A DNA stretch of 64,000 nucleotides from Onchidella celtica (GCA_963931925.1 OZ007570.1:30035688-30099687), one strand, 5' to 3'. Positions 27,601 to 42,600 are shown, numbered from the stretch's first letter. Notes: generated from the letters alone by a model not told the origin. Program-made: numbers and translations.

Positions 27601-30600
27601 ACGGACGCAAGAGAAAGCCCAGTGGGCGAACATAAGGGGAGCAGTCAGAAGACTAGTGAGAGAGTCTTTCCAGTGATGACTGGTAGGTAGAACGTTGATT
27701 GATAATTATGATGGATGTATTATATTATATTCGTCTATTACCATGATGTAAATAAGTATATGTGAGGAATGTGGAAGTCCTTGATATTGGATATAGCAAT
27801 GTGCGCCATGAGCGATAGATGAAAGTTGAGTTCATGGATTTGTAGCGCGAGTGAGTAGTGTGTACTCCGATGGAGGTGTGTTACCGTAAGATGTTTGGTG
27901 AGTGAAATGTGAACTATTGTGTGTACGCTTCATGGGTTGTAAGGAGAGGTGGAGTGAATAGAAATGGTATGGTATTATACCAATGTAATGTTATTCTTGT
28001 AGGTGCCGAGGTCGGGCCGAAGAGCGCCACCTACGGTGAGCCCAGGGGATAGGCCAGCATAGGGCCGGGGGCCACACATAGGCCAAGAGTGAGGCTGTCG
28101 GTGCAGGACAGTAGAGGCACATAAAGTCGTGGCAGTCTGGCCACGGACAGGGACGTAGATATGAGCGTGAATGTGATAATGTACTATTGCCATGTTGATG
28201 GGCTATTGAAATGATAATGTACTACTGCCATGTTGATGGGCTATTGAAATGATAATGTGCTAGTGCCCTGCTGAGGTGCTAGTGGAATGCTAAGGTGTAT
28301 GACAATAGGAAGGTGATATTGAGAGACTGCGGTGCCAGTGAATTATTAATGTGCTATTAAGACCCTGAGGGGAGAGGCTGAGGCCGAAGTGCCTTTAGGA
28401 AGTAACTACCGGGTTGTGGATCCGAGGAAGAGTGCATGTGAGAATAAGGCCGTTGTACGGCAGTTAATTTCAATAATATAATGTATGTAATTGCGCTATT
28501 ATCTGTATAATTATGTTTAATAAATGTGTGAGTCTGATGGGTTGTTCTGTTAAGTGTTAAACTGGTTCGTTCGTGATTGTTGTCTTGTTATAATCATTAT
28601 TACATCTCCCAGTCTGGGATTTGTGACATTGGGGGCTCGTCCGTTGTGACTCGTCCATTTTCGTAATATTTAGTTGTAGTTAGTTAGTAGGGATTTTTCA
28701 GTGGGCATTTGTTACTTTAGTTTTTGTCCACGTAATACTTATCTTGTAGTAGGAATTTGTGCTGCCTTTGTTCGTGGGATGAATGGAAATTTCATGATGG
28801 TATGATTTATGTATATTTATGAATATGTATTGATGCATGTACTGTTATGAATATGTACTAATGTGTATTTGAACTTTCCAGAGTGTGTGTGCCAGCCTGA
28901 GGAGTCAAGCGGCCAGAGCTCCGATTAAGGGGAGGAGTTAAACTCAAAATTCGAAGTTAAGTGAAACTGAAATTTTGTACCCTGGATTGGGGGCTGTTCC
29001 TTTAATCTGTCTTTTTCTCTGTTTTTGCTGTTTTCGTTTGCTGTGTTGAACCTAGTTTATCCTTTAAAAAAAAAAGGTGTGATAAACTTGGAACTTCGTT
29101 CATCACGGTGAACATTCTGTAGGGCTTTGTTAGTGTTTAGTTGTAGCGTCGATATCTTCTCTGTTCCGCAGGAAGACGTATTCTCTTGTCCCTCTTTCTA
29201 CCTATCTGTAGATACGTTCTTTTTTTCAGACTCTGTTCTTGTTCGTACCTTGTAGTGTAATCGGCGTAGTTAGGTTGCACTTTTTTTCCCATTATAGTTT
29301 TTTTGTAGAAGCTTTGTCCTAGTCTGGTTCGTTGTCCTTGACGTACTTAACTTGTGGTCCTTCTTCTGAAGTTCTTCATTCTGGTCGTTTCTATTCTTTT
29401 TTATTATTAATAGTGCTATACATTTAATGAATATAGAATTAGTTAGGAAGTAGGTAAATTTCTGAATTGTATTTGAGACAATTGGGTATTGTTATATCTG
29501 GTGTGATCTCAGGTCTCTGGTCGTGTCGTTAGTGATCATACCGACAGGTTAGCCGTTTTCATAATATATACCGTAACCATAAATCTGTGAAATGGCGGAA
29601 CTCCAACAACTAATGAAGTTGGGTAAGGAACTTGGCCTGGAGGGAGAGGAGCTACGCGGCTGGATTAAAGAGCAGCAGGCAGAATTGCGCGATGAGCGTG
29701 CTAAAGATAGAGAGAGAGAAAAAGAGGCTCAGCAGCAAGAAAGAGAGGCTAAGGCTCAGGAGCGAGAAAAAGACGCTCAAGAGCGGCAACAAGAAAGAGA
29801 GGCTAAGGCTCAGGAGCAGGAAAGGGAGTTAAAGTTAAAGGAGATAGAGGCGCAAGTAAAGATCGCATAATTGGAAATCAAAAAGAATGCGCCAACAGAA
29901 ACAGTTGAGCGGCAGGTACACAATAAAGGTGGCGTTAGGATTAAGCTCCCTACGTTCGACGACCGGAAGGACGACATAGACGCCTTCCTTTACAGGTTCG
30001 AACTGAACGCACAATTGCAATGGGGGGGAAATAAGGAATTGTGGTCTACGTACCTGGCGTCCTTATTGCAGGGGCGAGCGTTAACCTACTTTAAAGAGCT
30101 ACAGCGCGAAGACGTGCAAGATTACGATAAGCTGAAGGCTTTGCTGCTTCGCCGATTTGCGCGTACCGAGGAATATTTCCGGGAGCAATTTAGGCGAGCA
30201 CGTGCGGATACCAGGGAGGACTTTGCTGCCTTCGTCGCGAGACTAACGGAATATTTCGCGAACTGGGTAGACTTGGCGCATGTGGGCGCGGATTTTGCTA
30301 AACTGAAAGACCTAATGATCCGTGACCAGCTGTACGCGTCGTGCCATAAAGATCTGGTGGCTTTCCTGAAAGAAAACGAACCCGCGACAGTGCAGGAGGC
30401 GTCTAAGTTGGCGGAAGCATACCGTACGGCACATCCGTCCAAACCAGTGGCGAGGGCGTACGTCCAAGATGCTGGGTACGTCGCCGTTGTCGAGGGGTCG
30501 CCGACAGGACATAAAGACAGGTCGCGTCAGCGTGGTGCCTATAGTGGGCAAGCCCAGGGGCAGCGTAGGGGCTATCACCAATCACCTGCATATGGATCCG

Positions 30601-33600
30601 GTAAGTTTGACCGAGCAGGAGGGCTAGGTCGCGGTAATGGCCGGGGGCGATTTGTGACCTTTGCCGATGGCCGACCGCATTGGGACTTTAGTTCCGGTCG
30701 CGATGGGTCACGGGGACCCAGGCCTAGTGCAGCACAGGGAGCGGAGTGTTGGACTTGCGGACGCGTGGGTCACTTTTCACGCGAGTGTAGGGCCGCGAAG
30801 TGTTGGAACTGCGGAAGAGCAGATCACATCAGCGTGAATTGCCCTGCAGGTAGGATAGCGGCGAACGTGGACAGTAGCTCCAGTCCATGTTCCCCTAATA
30901 AATTTCATCATGCGGCTGCGTGTGTTACATCGGACAACGGAGGCGGACAGTATTCTAAGTGTCCCAGTTGTGAGAAGTTATTATCTTCCGGTGTTTTACC
31001 TTGTGGGAGAAAGATCCCCGTTATAAATTCATGTCATACAGGAGGTGGTCTTAGGGTTTATCCGGGGTTTGTTGGGGACGAACCGGTCTCGGTTTTACGA
31101 GATACAGGATCTACCGTTGTGGGAGTTCATAGGGACTGCATTCGGGATTCACAGCTTACGGGTGAGACTGTCCCATGCATTCAATTTTCGGGGGCCATCG
31201 AGAAATTACCCATGGCAAAGATAGTGATAGATACACCTTTCCTTAGCGGGGAAGTCGAAGCAGTCGTTGGTTGTTTTCCAGGCGCCCAGCTCATCATTGG
31301 GAATGTATCACGGGTAGTTTCCCCTTCCGAGGAGAATGTGCAGGCATGGTCGCAATCAAAAGGTATTGACTTTTGTGCCGCGGTCGAAACACGTCGACAG
31401 GTAGCTGATGAGGATAAGATTAGACCTTTGGCGACGCCAGCGGTCAACCTAGATATCACGCCAGAGCGCTTGGCGAGATTACAAAGGGAGGATCCATCAT
31501 TAAACCCATGTTTTGGGGAAGCGCGAACCGAGAAAACGAGGAAATATAAGAACGGCTCGTCTTCCTTTGTTGTTCAGGCGGGCATTCTATTCCGTAAGTA
31601 TGTAACGGTGGCCTCCATTTTAAAGCAGGTCGTTATGCCAGCGTTGCTGATCGCAACAGTATTGCATTTGGCACATGATGTCCCATTAGCGGGTCATATG
31701 GGGATAGCTAGAACCAAAGAAAGGGTTCTTAAAATTTTTTACTGGCCATCGATCCACAGAGATGTACAAGTGTATTGTAAGACATGCAGTGCGTGCCAAA
31801 AGACGACGCATAAGGGTCGTACACCCCAGGCTCCTCTTCAAAAGATCCCCACGGTCTCGGAACCGTTTAAAAAGGTTTCGATAGACCTTGTTGGCCCCAT
31901 TCACCCAGCGACCGATAGGGGGAATCGATTTTTCTTAACGGTCATATGTAATGCTACGAGATGGCCAGAGGCGGTTCCTCTGCGGACCATAACGTCTGAG
32001 GCAGTCGCGGAAGCGTTGTTTGCAATTTTCGCTAGGGTAGGAATACCAGAACAAATTTTGTCTGATAGGGGCGCGCAATTTACTTCGGAGATGATGAAGG
32101 AATTGTTTCGCTTATTCAGCATACAACCCATCACTACCACCCCTTATCATCCGCAGGCTAATGGCATGTGCGAGAGATTGAACTCGACGTTAAAGTCGAT
32201 GCTGCGTAAGGTAGCTGCTGATCGCCCTAAAGATTGGGATAGATATATCCCTGCAGTATTATTCGCGTACAGAGAGGTACGGCAGGAGTCAACGGGATTC
32301 TCGCCGTTTGAAATGATGTATGGTCGTAGTCCTAGGGGCCCAACTGACGTTCTTCGGGACATGATGACGTCGCCATCATCGGGAGACGATGAGCAGATTT
32401 CGGTGTTTCAGTACCTTGTTGATTTAAGAGAAAGATTATCTTCAGCGCGCACTATAGCAGAAGAAGCTTCTAGTATCGCTTCGAAAAGAGCAAAAGACTA
32501 TAAAGATAGAGGTTCCAAATTGAGAATTTTTAAGCCAATAGACAAGGTCCTATTGCTGTTACCTACGGACCATAATAAGTTATTGATGACATGGAAAGGT
32601 CCTTATGTTATTGAGCGAGTTGTTTCAAAGGTAGATTACGCTATCCACATTGATGGAACGAGTAAGGTTTTCCATGTTAATATGCTACAGAGATTTTATG
32701 AGAGACCACAGTATCTGTGTGCACAGACAAAACCAGAGGAGACTGTCTTCTCTATTGCTTGTACGGGGGTCGTAGACCAGTTGGACTGTGACGTAAGCGA
32801 CGCCGAGGCGCAGGAAGAGTTACAAATTCAATTGCCGGAGTTAACTCCGACACAAGGTTACAGGGACGTAAAAATTAACCCTGACCTTACGAGTTGAAGG
32901 AGTAGGGAACTTAAGACCCTGTTAGCGTCGTTCCCGGATGTTATTACGGATTTGCCGGGTCGCACTACGATGATCCAGCACCAAATAAAGTTGACTTCGG
33001 ATAAGCCAGTATTTCTTAGACCTTATCCGCTGCCCTTTTCTTCGAGAGATAGAGTCATAAAGGAAGTTGAGTCAATGTTGAAGTTAGATGTGATAGAACC
33101 ATCAACATCGCCGTATTCATCACCCATCGTCCTCGTGAAAAAACTTGATGGATCGGTGCGGTTCTGTATTGATTTTCGAAGATTGAACACTATTACGGTA
33201 GGCGATAGGGAGCCTATTCCGTTTCAGGAGGAATTAATAGCTTCATTGGCCGGGTCCACGTGGTTTTCCAAGATAGATTTAACGAAAGGTTATTGGGAAA
33301 TCCCTCTTACTGAGGAGTCTAAACAATACACGGCGTTCCAAACGCCCATTGGATTATTCCAATTTAAGGTCATGCCATTTGGGTTGGTAAACGCGCCAGC
33401 GACGTTTGCACGATTAATGAGACTAGTGTTGAAGGACATACCTAATGTCGTGTCACTCTTTGACGATATAGCATGTCATACGTCGACATGGTCTGATCAT
33501 ATTCAGACACTAACAGTAATTTTTAAACGATTACGTCATTTTGGGTTAACTGCTAAACCCGCAAAGATGGATTTGGCATGTCCAGAGATAGTATTCTTAG

Positions 33601-36600
33601 GACATATCGTGGGTAGAGGTGTTCAGAGACCTGAAGTAACAAAAATTGACAAATTAGTAGGGTTGCAAATCCCAAAAACAAAGAAACAAGTCAGAAGCTT
33701 AGTGGGAATTTTAAATTATTACAGAAAGTTCATTCCAAATTTTTCCTCCTTGTCATCTTCTCTTACTGACCTTACTAAGAAGGGACAACCCGATAAGGTC
33801 CAGTGGACGTCTGAGTGTCAGACAGCATTTGATAATTTGGTGACAGCAAGCCACTGACATTTTTGTCGAAGAATCGTTCGTCCAGCCCACGCTTGTCTAG
33901 ATGGGCATTGGCTTTGCAGCCGTATACCTTCGTTATTCAACCAATTCCAGGAACCAGCAATCATATCGCCGACTACCTTAGTCGAGCCTAGGGGAAGAGT
34001 TCAGGAGCTTATACATCGGAGGACAGGAACATTGACAGGATCTGTGTGAATGAGTCGACTTTAAAATATTGACATTATAAATATGATATGAAGAATGATT
34101 GATAGGTTGATTGGTTTTTGATTCTGTATTAGGTAGTGTGGTTAGTTAGCTATTGATGATGTGATACATATATGCATAGTGCAGGGCATATTGATCCCCA
34201 TAATTTCCCCTGATTCCGGTATTTTATGTGCTAGGGGCATTGGTAGGTCATTTTTATGTAGGTATTGCTCACGCTCACTCGTTGACAGTAATCTTGATGC
34301 GATTTGAAATTAATTGCATTAATTTTTTTGGGGTGGGGGATGATGTCACGAGTGGAGTGAGCGATAGTTAATAATTACGGGGGGAAAGGAGGAGAGTAAA
34401 ATTAACGCACGTAGACAAGTAAGTTAAAGCGTGCTGTTATGAGTGGTGGGGGGTCTGAATGAGGCGAAAGCGCTGTATTACTATCACTGCAAGTTAAAAG
34501 GTCCTACTGAACGGACGCAAGAGAAAGCCCAGTGGGCGAACATAAGGGGAGCAGTCAGAAGACTAGTGAGAGAGTCTTTCCAGTGATGACTGGTAGGTAG
34601 AACGTTGATTGATAATTATGATGGATGAATTATATTATATTCGTCTATTACCATGATGTAAATAAGTATATGTGAGGAATGTGGAAGTCCTTGATATTGG
34701 ATATAGCAATGTGCGCCATGAGCGATAGATGAAAGTTGAGTTCATGGATTTGTAGCGCGAGTGAGTAGTGTGTACTCCGATGGAGGTGTGTTACCGTAAG
34801 ATGTTTGGTGAGTGAAATGTGAACTATTGTGTGTACGCTTCATGGGTTGTAAGGAGAGGTGGAGTGAATAGAAATGGTATGGTATTATACCAATGTAATG
34901 TTATTCTTGTAGGTGCCGAGGTCGGGCCGAAGAGCGCCACCTACGGTGAGCCCAGGGGATAGGCCAGCATAGGGCCGGGGGCCACACATAGGCCAAGAGT
35001 GAGGCTGTCGGTGCAGGACAGTAGAGGCACATAAAGTCGTGGCAGTCTGGCCACGGACAGGGACGTAGATATGAGCGTGAATGTGATAATGTACTATTGC
35101 CATGTTGATGGGCTATTGAAATGATAATGTACTACTGCCATGTTGATGGGCTATTGAAATGATAATGTGCTAGTGCCCTGCTGAGGTGCTAGTGGAATGC
35201 TAAGGTGTATGACAATAGGAAGGTGATATTGAGAGACTGCGGTGCCAGTGAATTATTAATGTGCTATTAAGACCCTGAGGGGAGAGGCTGAGGCCGAAGT
35301 GCCTTTAGGAAGTAACTACCGGGTTGTGGATCCGAGGAAGAGTGCATGTGAGAATAAGGCCGTTGTACGGCAGTTAATTTCAATAATATAATGTATGTAA
35401 TTGCGCTATTATCTGTATAATTATGTTTAATAAATGTGTGAGTCTGATGGGTTGTTCTGTTAAGTGTTAAACTGGTTCGTTCGCGATTGTTGTCTTGTTA
35501 TAATCATTATTACATCTCCCAGTCTGGGATTTGTGACAGTATGTTTCTATCTATTTAACTTGGATTTTGAAATTTCTAACGGAGACAGACAAACATTTAA
35601 TTAACAATTGGCCTGCAAATGTTTAAATTCCAGGAAATGGGTACCTGATTGAAAATGGGATACTTTAATTCAAATGTCTAATATAGCTGAAAATACAGCA
35701 TGGCTGTAGTGATATATTATCTATTCATAGATTAAACAGTGTCTCTCCAAATTCCGAGCCATGTATTTAAGCTGTGTACCCTACACATACTGTTTATGTA
35801 TTGACATGTTGAAAATAAACCAACACCACTAGATACTATTTCAAAGCCAAAATTGAGCAAAAAGAAAAGGTTGTATGTTGCGAAGCCCCGCGTGAGAAAT
35901 AAAACCCAAACAGTACAAAGCAAACTAAAGAGAAGACAGAAAATGCATAAATTTTCGGCTTTCGCCTTTGCCAAGTGAAAAAAAACAACAAAAAAACGAA
36001 CAATAAAAGACTTCAACAGGAACGAAGTGAAACAGTTTACTTAGCTGCGAGTTCTTGCTTCTTTAGCAGCACCAAAGCACGTCCGTCCGCCAAAAGCATG
36101 GAAGCAGGAAGTGACGCAATTTCTCTTGTGCTTTGTACTGTTTGGGTTTTATTTCTCACGCGGGGCTTCGCAACATACAACCTTTTCTTTTTGCTCAATT
36201 TTGACTTTGCTTATAGCCCTGCTGCGACCCCACAGTTTTTCTGTGGTTTTTATGATATTTCGTAGATACTATTTCAGTCCACAAGCAATATAAACATTTC
36301 ATTTGCTCAGATGGCCCTTTGAGAATAAAATTCCATCAAACAAATGGTTGTTTTTTTTCCTCCAGATTTTACTACCGCTGTGGTGCGATGCTATTGCTCC
36401 ATTAGAAATAACTGTGTGTTTTATTCTCAATTCTCTCTCCCAGAACACAGAAAAAAAAAACCAAAAAACTACAAAGTGCTCTTTAATATTTGTTATTTGA
36501 AAGGTTAGGAAAAGAAGCTAACAGGGAAAGCTGCAGGATAAAAAAATAAATCAATATATCATTGCTGGCTTCTCAAACGATAAAGAATGTGATTTGCCCA

Positions 36601-39600
36601 CGTTATATTCATGACTGTCATAAAAAATTAAAATGCTACTGGTTTTTCTGAGCACTCTTCCACTACCTGCTCCCTTTCAATCTCAGATACAGATGGTTTA
36701 CCTCAATCGTAGTGCTTTTACAACTGATTACAAATGGAAATGACATTTACGTCTATTGCTCAAGGGAGCTGACATTAAACATCGTGGGGTATATTTGTCA
36801 TACTGTTGCATGCGACAATTTGTGGATTTTGAGGTTTTGTCATGAAAATGGTTCACTCACTCCTAATTTCATTAAGTACAAGTGTCATTCCAATCAGTTG
36901 AGGTGTGTGTTTGTGACGTAAAGCTGTCCTCTGATTTCACACAACTCTTCAAAGTTTCAGTCCTCATTTTCTCGCAAAGACAAAAAAGCACATACAACAA
37001 TGACGAAAATACCCGATGATATTTGAAGCATTTACTGTAATAGTTCTGATCTCACCTAGAGCTGGAGCTGCCAAACTGGGTAATCTTTCCATTGAGCGGG
37101 ATGACAGAGCCTCGAGCATTGCGCAACTGAAAAAGATGGAACATTTGAAAGAAATAAGACTTTTTTAAATTCATCAGTTTTCATGACATGATCAACCGCA
37201 TGACTTGTCTTGTTGGGAGGAAAATGCTCAATGTTGGTCATTTCAGTCACAAAGGTGTATGTGTCAAGAGGAACATGTCCCTGTTCATGGCTCAAATTAA
37301 AAAACTCCCAAACCCCTGTACTCCAGCTGAATGATGCAGCTCATCAGGAAACCTGTTACATGTATATCCGTTTATTCATAAATTTGGTGTGTTTGTACTC
37401 TTGTAGGTTACATTCATATGGAGAAAACGATGAAAACAGCACACACAAAAAAGCAACCAACACACTGTGGCAAAAAAAAATTTAAAATTCAAACCATTAT
37501 CTATCAATGTAATGTTCAACATGAGACTTCTGCCTATGTGTACTCCTATTTTGCGGTTTTTATCAAAAGTTTTTGGAAAATGGCCAAATTGTTATTTTGA
37601 ACTCTGCAATCCGACATGTCTGAAGAGAATGGTTTAAATTTTGGTTTATTCTGTCATGCAAAAAAATGATTCATTATTTTAACAGCACAATATTTCACTG
37701 TTCCCAACCACGAAAAACCCACAGAAGGAATGCTTTCACTCTTTCTTCATCCTTTCCTTACTTCAGTCTCAGGTACTGAAACTATCAGACAAGTATATGA
37801 TTAATGCTTATACGTTCTACTACGCTGTGACAATATGCTATTGTGATGTAATATATTATATTAAAATGAAACACACCACAACTTCCTGTAGAATCAAGAC
37901 ACAATTTCATCTGTGCCTCATTCCTCTTTGCCTCTCCAGGTATTATTATTGACAATCTTTCAAAGGTCTATGACTTGCTTTTTTTTCCCTCATCTTTCTT
38001 TCCCTTCATCTCTCTTCCAAACTTCTATCCTAGTTCTCATCTCATCTACTCCTCCAGATTGCGTCTCCTACAACACTTGCCCTCTCCCCATCATCTATTT
38101 TTGCAGCTGCTGCTGTCTGGCTATTTACCAAACTCACTCTTTCCATCAAGGCTGTGTGAAAAAATAAATCTTAGTGATATCTTCAATTATAGTAAATTCA
38201 CAACAGATAAAAGGTGAGAAAATATTGGTTGGGGGGAGCTGAAAAATGATGATTGTTGATGGCAATTACAAGTTGTATTTTATTGTATACTATTGTAAGT
38301 ACATGTATAAATTGTAGTAGGCAGCAGGAGCCAGAGCGGAGAGAGTGAATGACCGTGCATTTTGTCTGTTTGTTTGTTTGTTTTTAATGTTTTCAAAGAT
38401 TGTTTGCATGATTCTTCTGTGTATTTTGAATTGGCCGTCAGGCCTACAATAAACTAAACTTGAACTTATCTTAACATCATTATGAGCCCCTGGGCAATGC
38501 AATAGGATTTTCTTACCCCTTTTCAAAAACCCTTGTAAAATTTGCATGCACGGGGCCCCCTACATTCTTGGAGACCCCTGGGGCAACCGCCCAGTGTGCT
38601 CATGTGTTAAGACGGCACAACTTTCCATTGAAACCTGAGAACACCATTCTGATCCCTAAACATGATCTGACTGTACAGCCATGTTCAATAACTCTGTCTG
38701 GGATCTTATTATGAACAGTCATTTCAAATTGAATAACCAGTTTGCACCAAGTTAACAGGAGCTCAGAAGCTTCACGGAGTGTCAAAACTGAGTAAATATA
38801 CAGTATAAAAATAATCTTTCCAAGTAAACACATACCAACAGTTGTTAACAATGTATGAGTTTTATGACAATGACAATATGCTACTGTGATGTAATATATT
38901 AAAATGAAACACACCACAAGACAAGACACCTCCAATAAAACATATATCTTCAATATAACCCCCCCAAAAAAGCTGATTGCCAAAGATAATTTATGGAAAC
39001 AAAACCACCCTCTGTACCAAACCCACAGTTTGAACAGAGCATCTCTCAAATGGCACTTTGAAGACAATATCTTGTCATTTAAAAGAAAAAACTCTAGGTG
39101 CAAAATAAATATGTGTAAAGTGCATCTTACTCAATATTCTGACATTAAATCAATAACTGAGTCATTCAATCTTGACTGATAGCTGCAGTGATATACTACT
39201 TCACAGGTGTGATATCTGATGATGTTTATCTGATAAGATTACCTTACCAAACTTAGATCTTGAATCTTAATATTTATTGAGTAATTTGCAGTTTTTTCAT
39301 TGAGCAAGCTCTACAACTTTATCAGAGGTCTTTCAGGCAATGACCTTTCGCATTCAAGTCATATTAGCACCCTTGCAATGTTCAACTGCTGGTTAAATAC
39401 TGTGTGTTTCAGTTGATAATATGGAAGAATATTTCCACAATTCAAATGCACTTTATTGTACAAGTACATCAAACATGTTTACAGAAAACAGTCACCAATT
39501 AATCTGAAGTTTAGGAATTCATAAATTTTCTTTGTTTGCTTTGTTTTGAAAAGGAAAATGAATATATTCTCAAGAGTGTTGCTAACAATCAGTACATACA

Positions 39601-42600
39601 GACGTACTCTCCCTGAACCAAGTCAATGACAGGTGAAATTTAGTCCAGAGACAATATATATTTAACCATACACTGACAGACAAAGCAGCTACGAAAGACA
39701 CAGTCAGGCAAATAGAAAACCAGATAAATTTAGAAAAAAAAATCTGAAAAGGGAATGGAATATTTCCCATGTGCCACTAGTACATCTGTACATACATTGA
39801 CCCTTCTGTTGAACCAGGACACATAGTAAATTTAACACGAGTACAAAGTCTGTGATACAGACTGTCCAAGTTGACCCTGTCATAAAGACAGGCACACAGA
39901 CAGAAGTGTGGACAATACTAACAACTTATAATCAGTGGCGGATCTATATTTTTGGGACCCTGAAGCTTGAACTGTTACGGGGGCCCCCCTCGCAACCAGC
40001 AACAACAGGACAACACCCAAAATTTACTCATTAAAAAAAGTCTGTTCAGGGCCCCTCCGGCATTGGGGGTCCTGAAGTTAAGCTTCATGGTTTCATAGTG
40101 GATCTGCCACTGCTTATGATTATGATAAATGGGGTGCTCCACTGATCCATGAATGGTTAGCTTCGCAGGGAGGTACAGCTCACAAGCTAAAGCAACTTTA
40201 CCGGAATATTTATCTACACAGGTCATGACTGACGCACAGACCACAAACAACTTTCCTTCTCTACACTGGCATGTCTAGCTGTCAATCTGCACGTAACACA
40301 AACAATGCTGTGTTTAAAGATTGGCCAGCCCAACTCCCTTTGAAACTCTAAACCGTTTCCTTTCTATTACTTCTTTTTAAAAGAAGAGAGGAAAGGGTTC
40401 AAACGCTAAACCTGTCCTGTCTGTAAAACAAACCACATACACTGGCAAGAGACGGATGGCCTTGAGGTATAATAACTTTGCATGAATTAGTGAAGGTCTG
40501 CATGTTCCTGTACCTTACAGCAGGTGAACTTGTATTGTTTACCTTTCACATACCTTCCTCCTCCACAACTCCTTTCCCAATTCTCTTCCTCCCACATTCA
40601 AGCATATAGTTATATAATATATGTTTCACCTCAACTATGTCACACATATACACACAAACATTCTCACTACAAAAAATTTGCCCTCTCTCTCTTTCTTTGT
40701 CTCCTTCTCTCTCGCCAACTCTCTATCCCACAGAAATGTCATGTGCAATTGCCAACTAACGAATAGTGAATTATTCTAACTGATGTGTGAATTTCATTCA
40801 AATCTGAAGATGGTGCAATGCCTCTGGATGCATGAAAGAATTATTTTCTGACATGGACCTGCAGCACATCTTGTCCTTTCTGAAGGAGGCTGAAATCCAC
40901 AAACTGATGTAAAGAGGTTTTTTTGGCACATTTACAATGTCTAACAGATCTGTTATAACAATTTTATATAGAAATTTTAAATTCTATTTATGAAATTCAA
41001 ATTGATGAATCTCTGGGTACCAAGCTTGAACTAAGTATCCAAAAATCCGCAAAAGATGCAAATTGGCCGTTATCGTGCTTACACATAACCTTTTCTCTCT
41101 TGCTCTCTCATTCTCTCTGTTTCTCTCTGCGTGTTTGTCTGTTTTCTCTCTCTCTCAGACTAAATTTCTCTCTCAATTTCTGTGAACATAAAGTTTCTAT
41201 TACCATTATACATACGATAGAAATTACTTTGACACATTTATCACACAATGACTGATCTGAGTATGACCAACACAAGTACTTCTTGTTTTCTCATTTTGTG
41301 ATTTCCTTGCTTACTTTTTAACTTTTAAACATTTCTCTCTCTCAAAAAGTATTGTTTTGGCATTATTATTGTCCTGTCATTTCAATTTACATAAAGCTGA
41401 TACTTAACACAAAAGTAAACCCTAAGCCTCCACCAATACTGCCAACAATCGGTTAATTTCTTCACTACCACATTGCCAAAGCTAAGACGTATACTTTGTC
41501 ACTGTTTCTTGGCAATAAAAATGCAAGCTCCAAATACCAAATTCATAGGAGAATTAATGCTATTGCAGCTCAATTCCTTGGGCAGGGCATTGTAATTTTC
41601 CATTGGCGGTAATGGGATTAAGACTGACGAAACACATGAACTAATGATCCCCCAATATGTCCCTGCACAAATCATTAAAAAAAAAAGATAAAAATAATTT
41701 TTAAGTGCATGTCAATGCCAGGAAGCACTACAAACAGCTGCAGGAAACAACAACAATGACAAAATCGTTAGGATGCAGTCAATTTCATTTCTTAATACAC
41801 TATCGCAAAATGGTATCCAAATACAAGTAATCTTTGATTAAGCTCTGGTCAAGTGTGTTACCATCATTAGCTTCATCATGTTACATGACTTCCTTCAGGA
41901 ACTAATCAGCTCAACACTGGTCTTGAAGTAAGCTGTTGCAATTATAAATCTTTTTCAAGTTCACTCAACCAAAGAGTGTGTGGAACAAACAAGGGTGTTG
42001 CAGGAGTTGCCTTTCCCAGGGTTTATAATATAATTAATCTCTGCTCTACGTTCCTAGCCTAACACAAACAATACCTACAGAATTTGCAGATCATTAGATG
42101 ATAAATTGTGCTCAGGTCTGCAGAACCCTTAAGGTAATTAAGCAGATATGGTTACCTACAGTTTGATTCAACAGGATTTTTGAGCTGAAGTGACCCATGA
42201 AATCCCTGCCATGACCATTAACCCAGCATGGGGCACATCTGGTCTAAGTTTATCAGCATAGCAGCTCTTTACTCATAAATAACTGATCTCATTATACTGC
42301 ACTACTGATTTGTATTAGTCCATCAATATGTTGATTTTACCACCATTAATAGTTCAGAAATATCACACTTGCTCAGTTTTAAGAAGTTATAACAAACATG
42401 TGGTCTTTCGATAACTGTAGCATTAATCACTTCCAGAGCTAGTACAAGCATTACCCGGGAAGTTCCTTGTTCTAACTGTCAGTAAAAGAATTTATGAGGC
42501 TCTGGCTTCAATTCTTCCTATGCAGCATTAAAGATACATATTTACCTCAAGGATCACGGCAAACGAAATTATTCTCTCAGCCAGTATTTGTTAAGTGTTT

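Larger units (their letters stand above)
5906..35538 (+). mobile_element. Tandem array of four Gmr1-like Ty3/gypsy retrotransposons sharing five LTRs
   Basis: The layout is LTR1, body 1, LTR2, body 2, LTR3, body 3, LTR4, body 4, LTR5. The repeat period is 7176 bp for the first three units and 6910 bp for the last. The junctions are exact, with no host DNA between units. GTATG at 5901-5905 and again at 35539-35543 is one 5-bp target duplication for the entire 29.6-kb block. LTR1 and LTR5 differ at only two positions that I could find (34628 and 35484). Each body encodes Gag, protease, integrase, reverse transcriptase and RNase H in that order. No chromodomain or envelope frame is present. The array is antisense to host gene 1, in its intron 3. 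Confidence 0.95.

Noticed and set aside
38600-39103. 167-codon minus-strand frame in intron 2
   Set aside because: Hydrophobic, AT-rich, no recognisable motif and no splice context linking it to gene 1. Probably chance.
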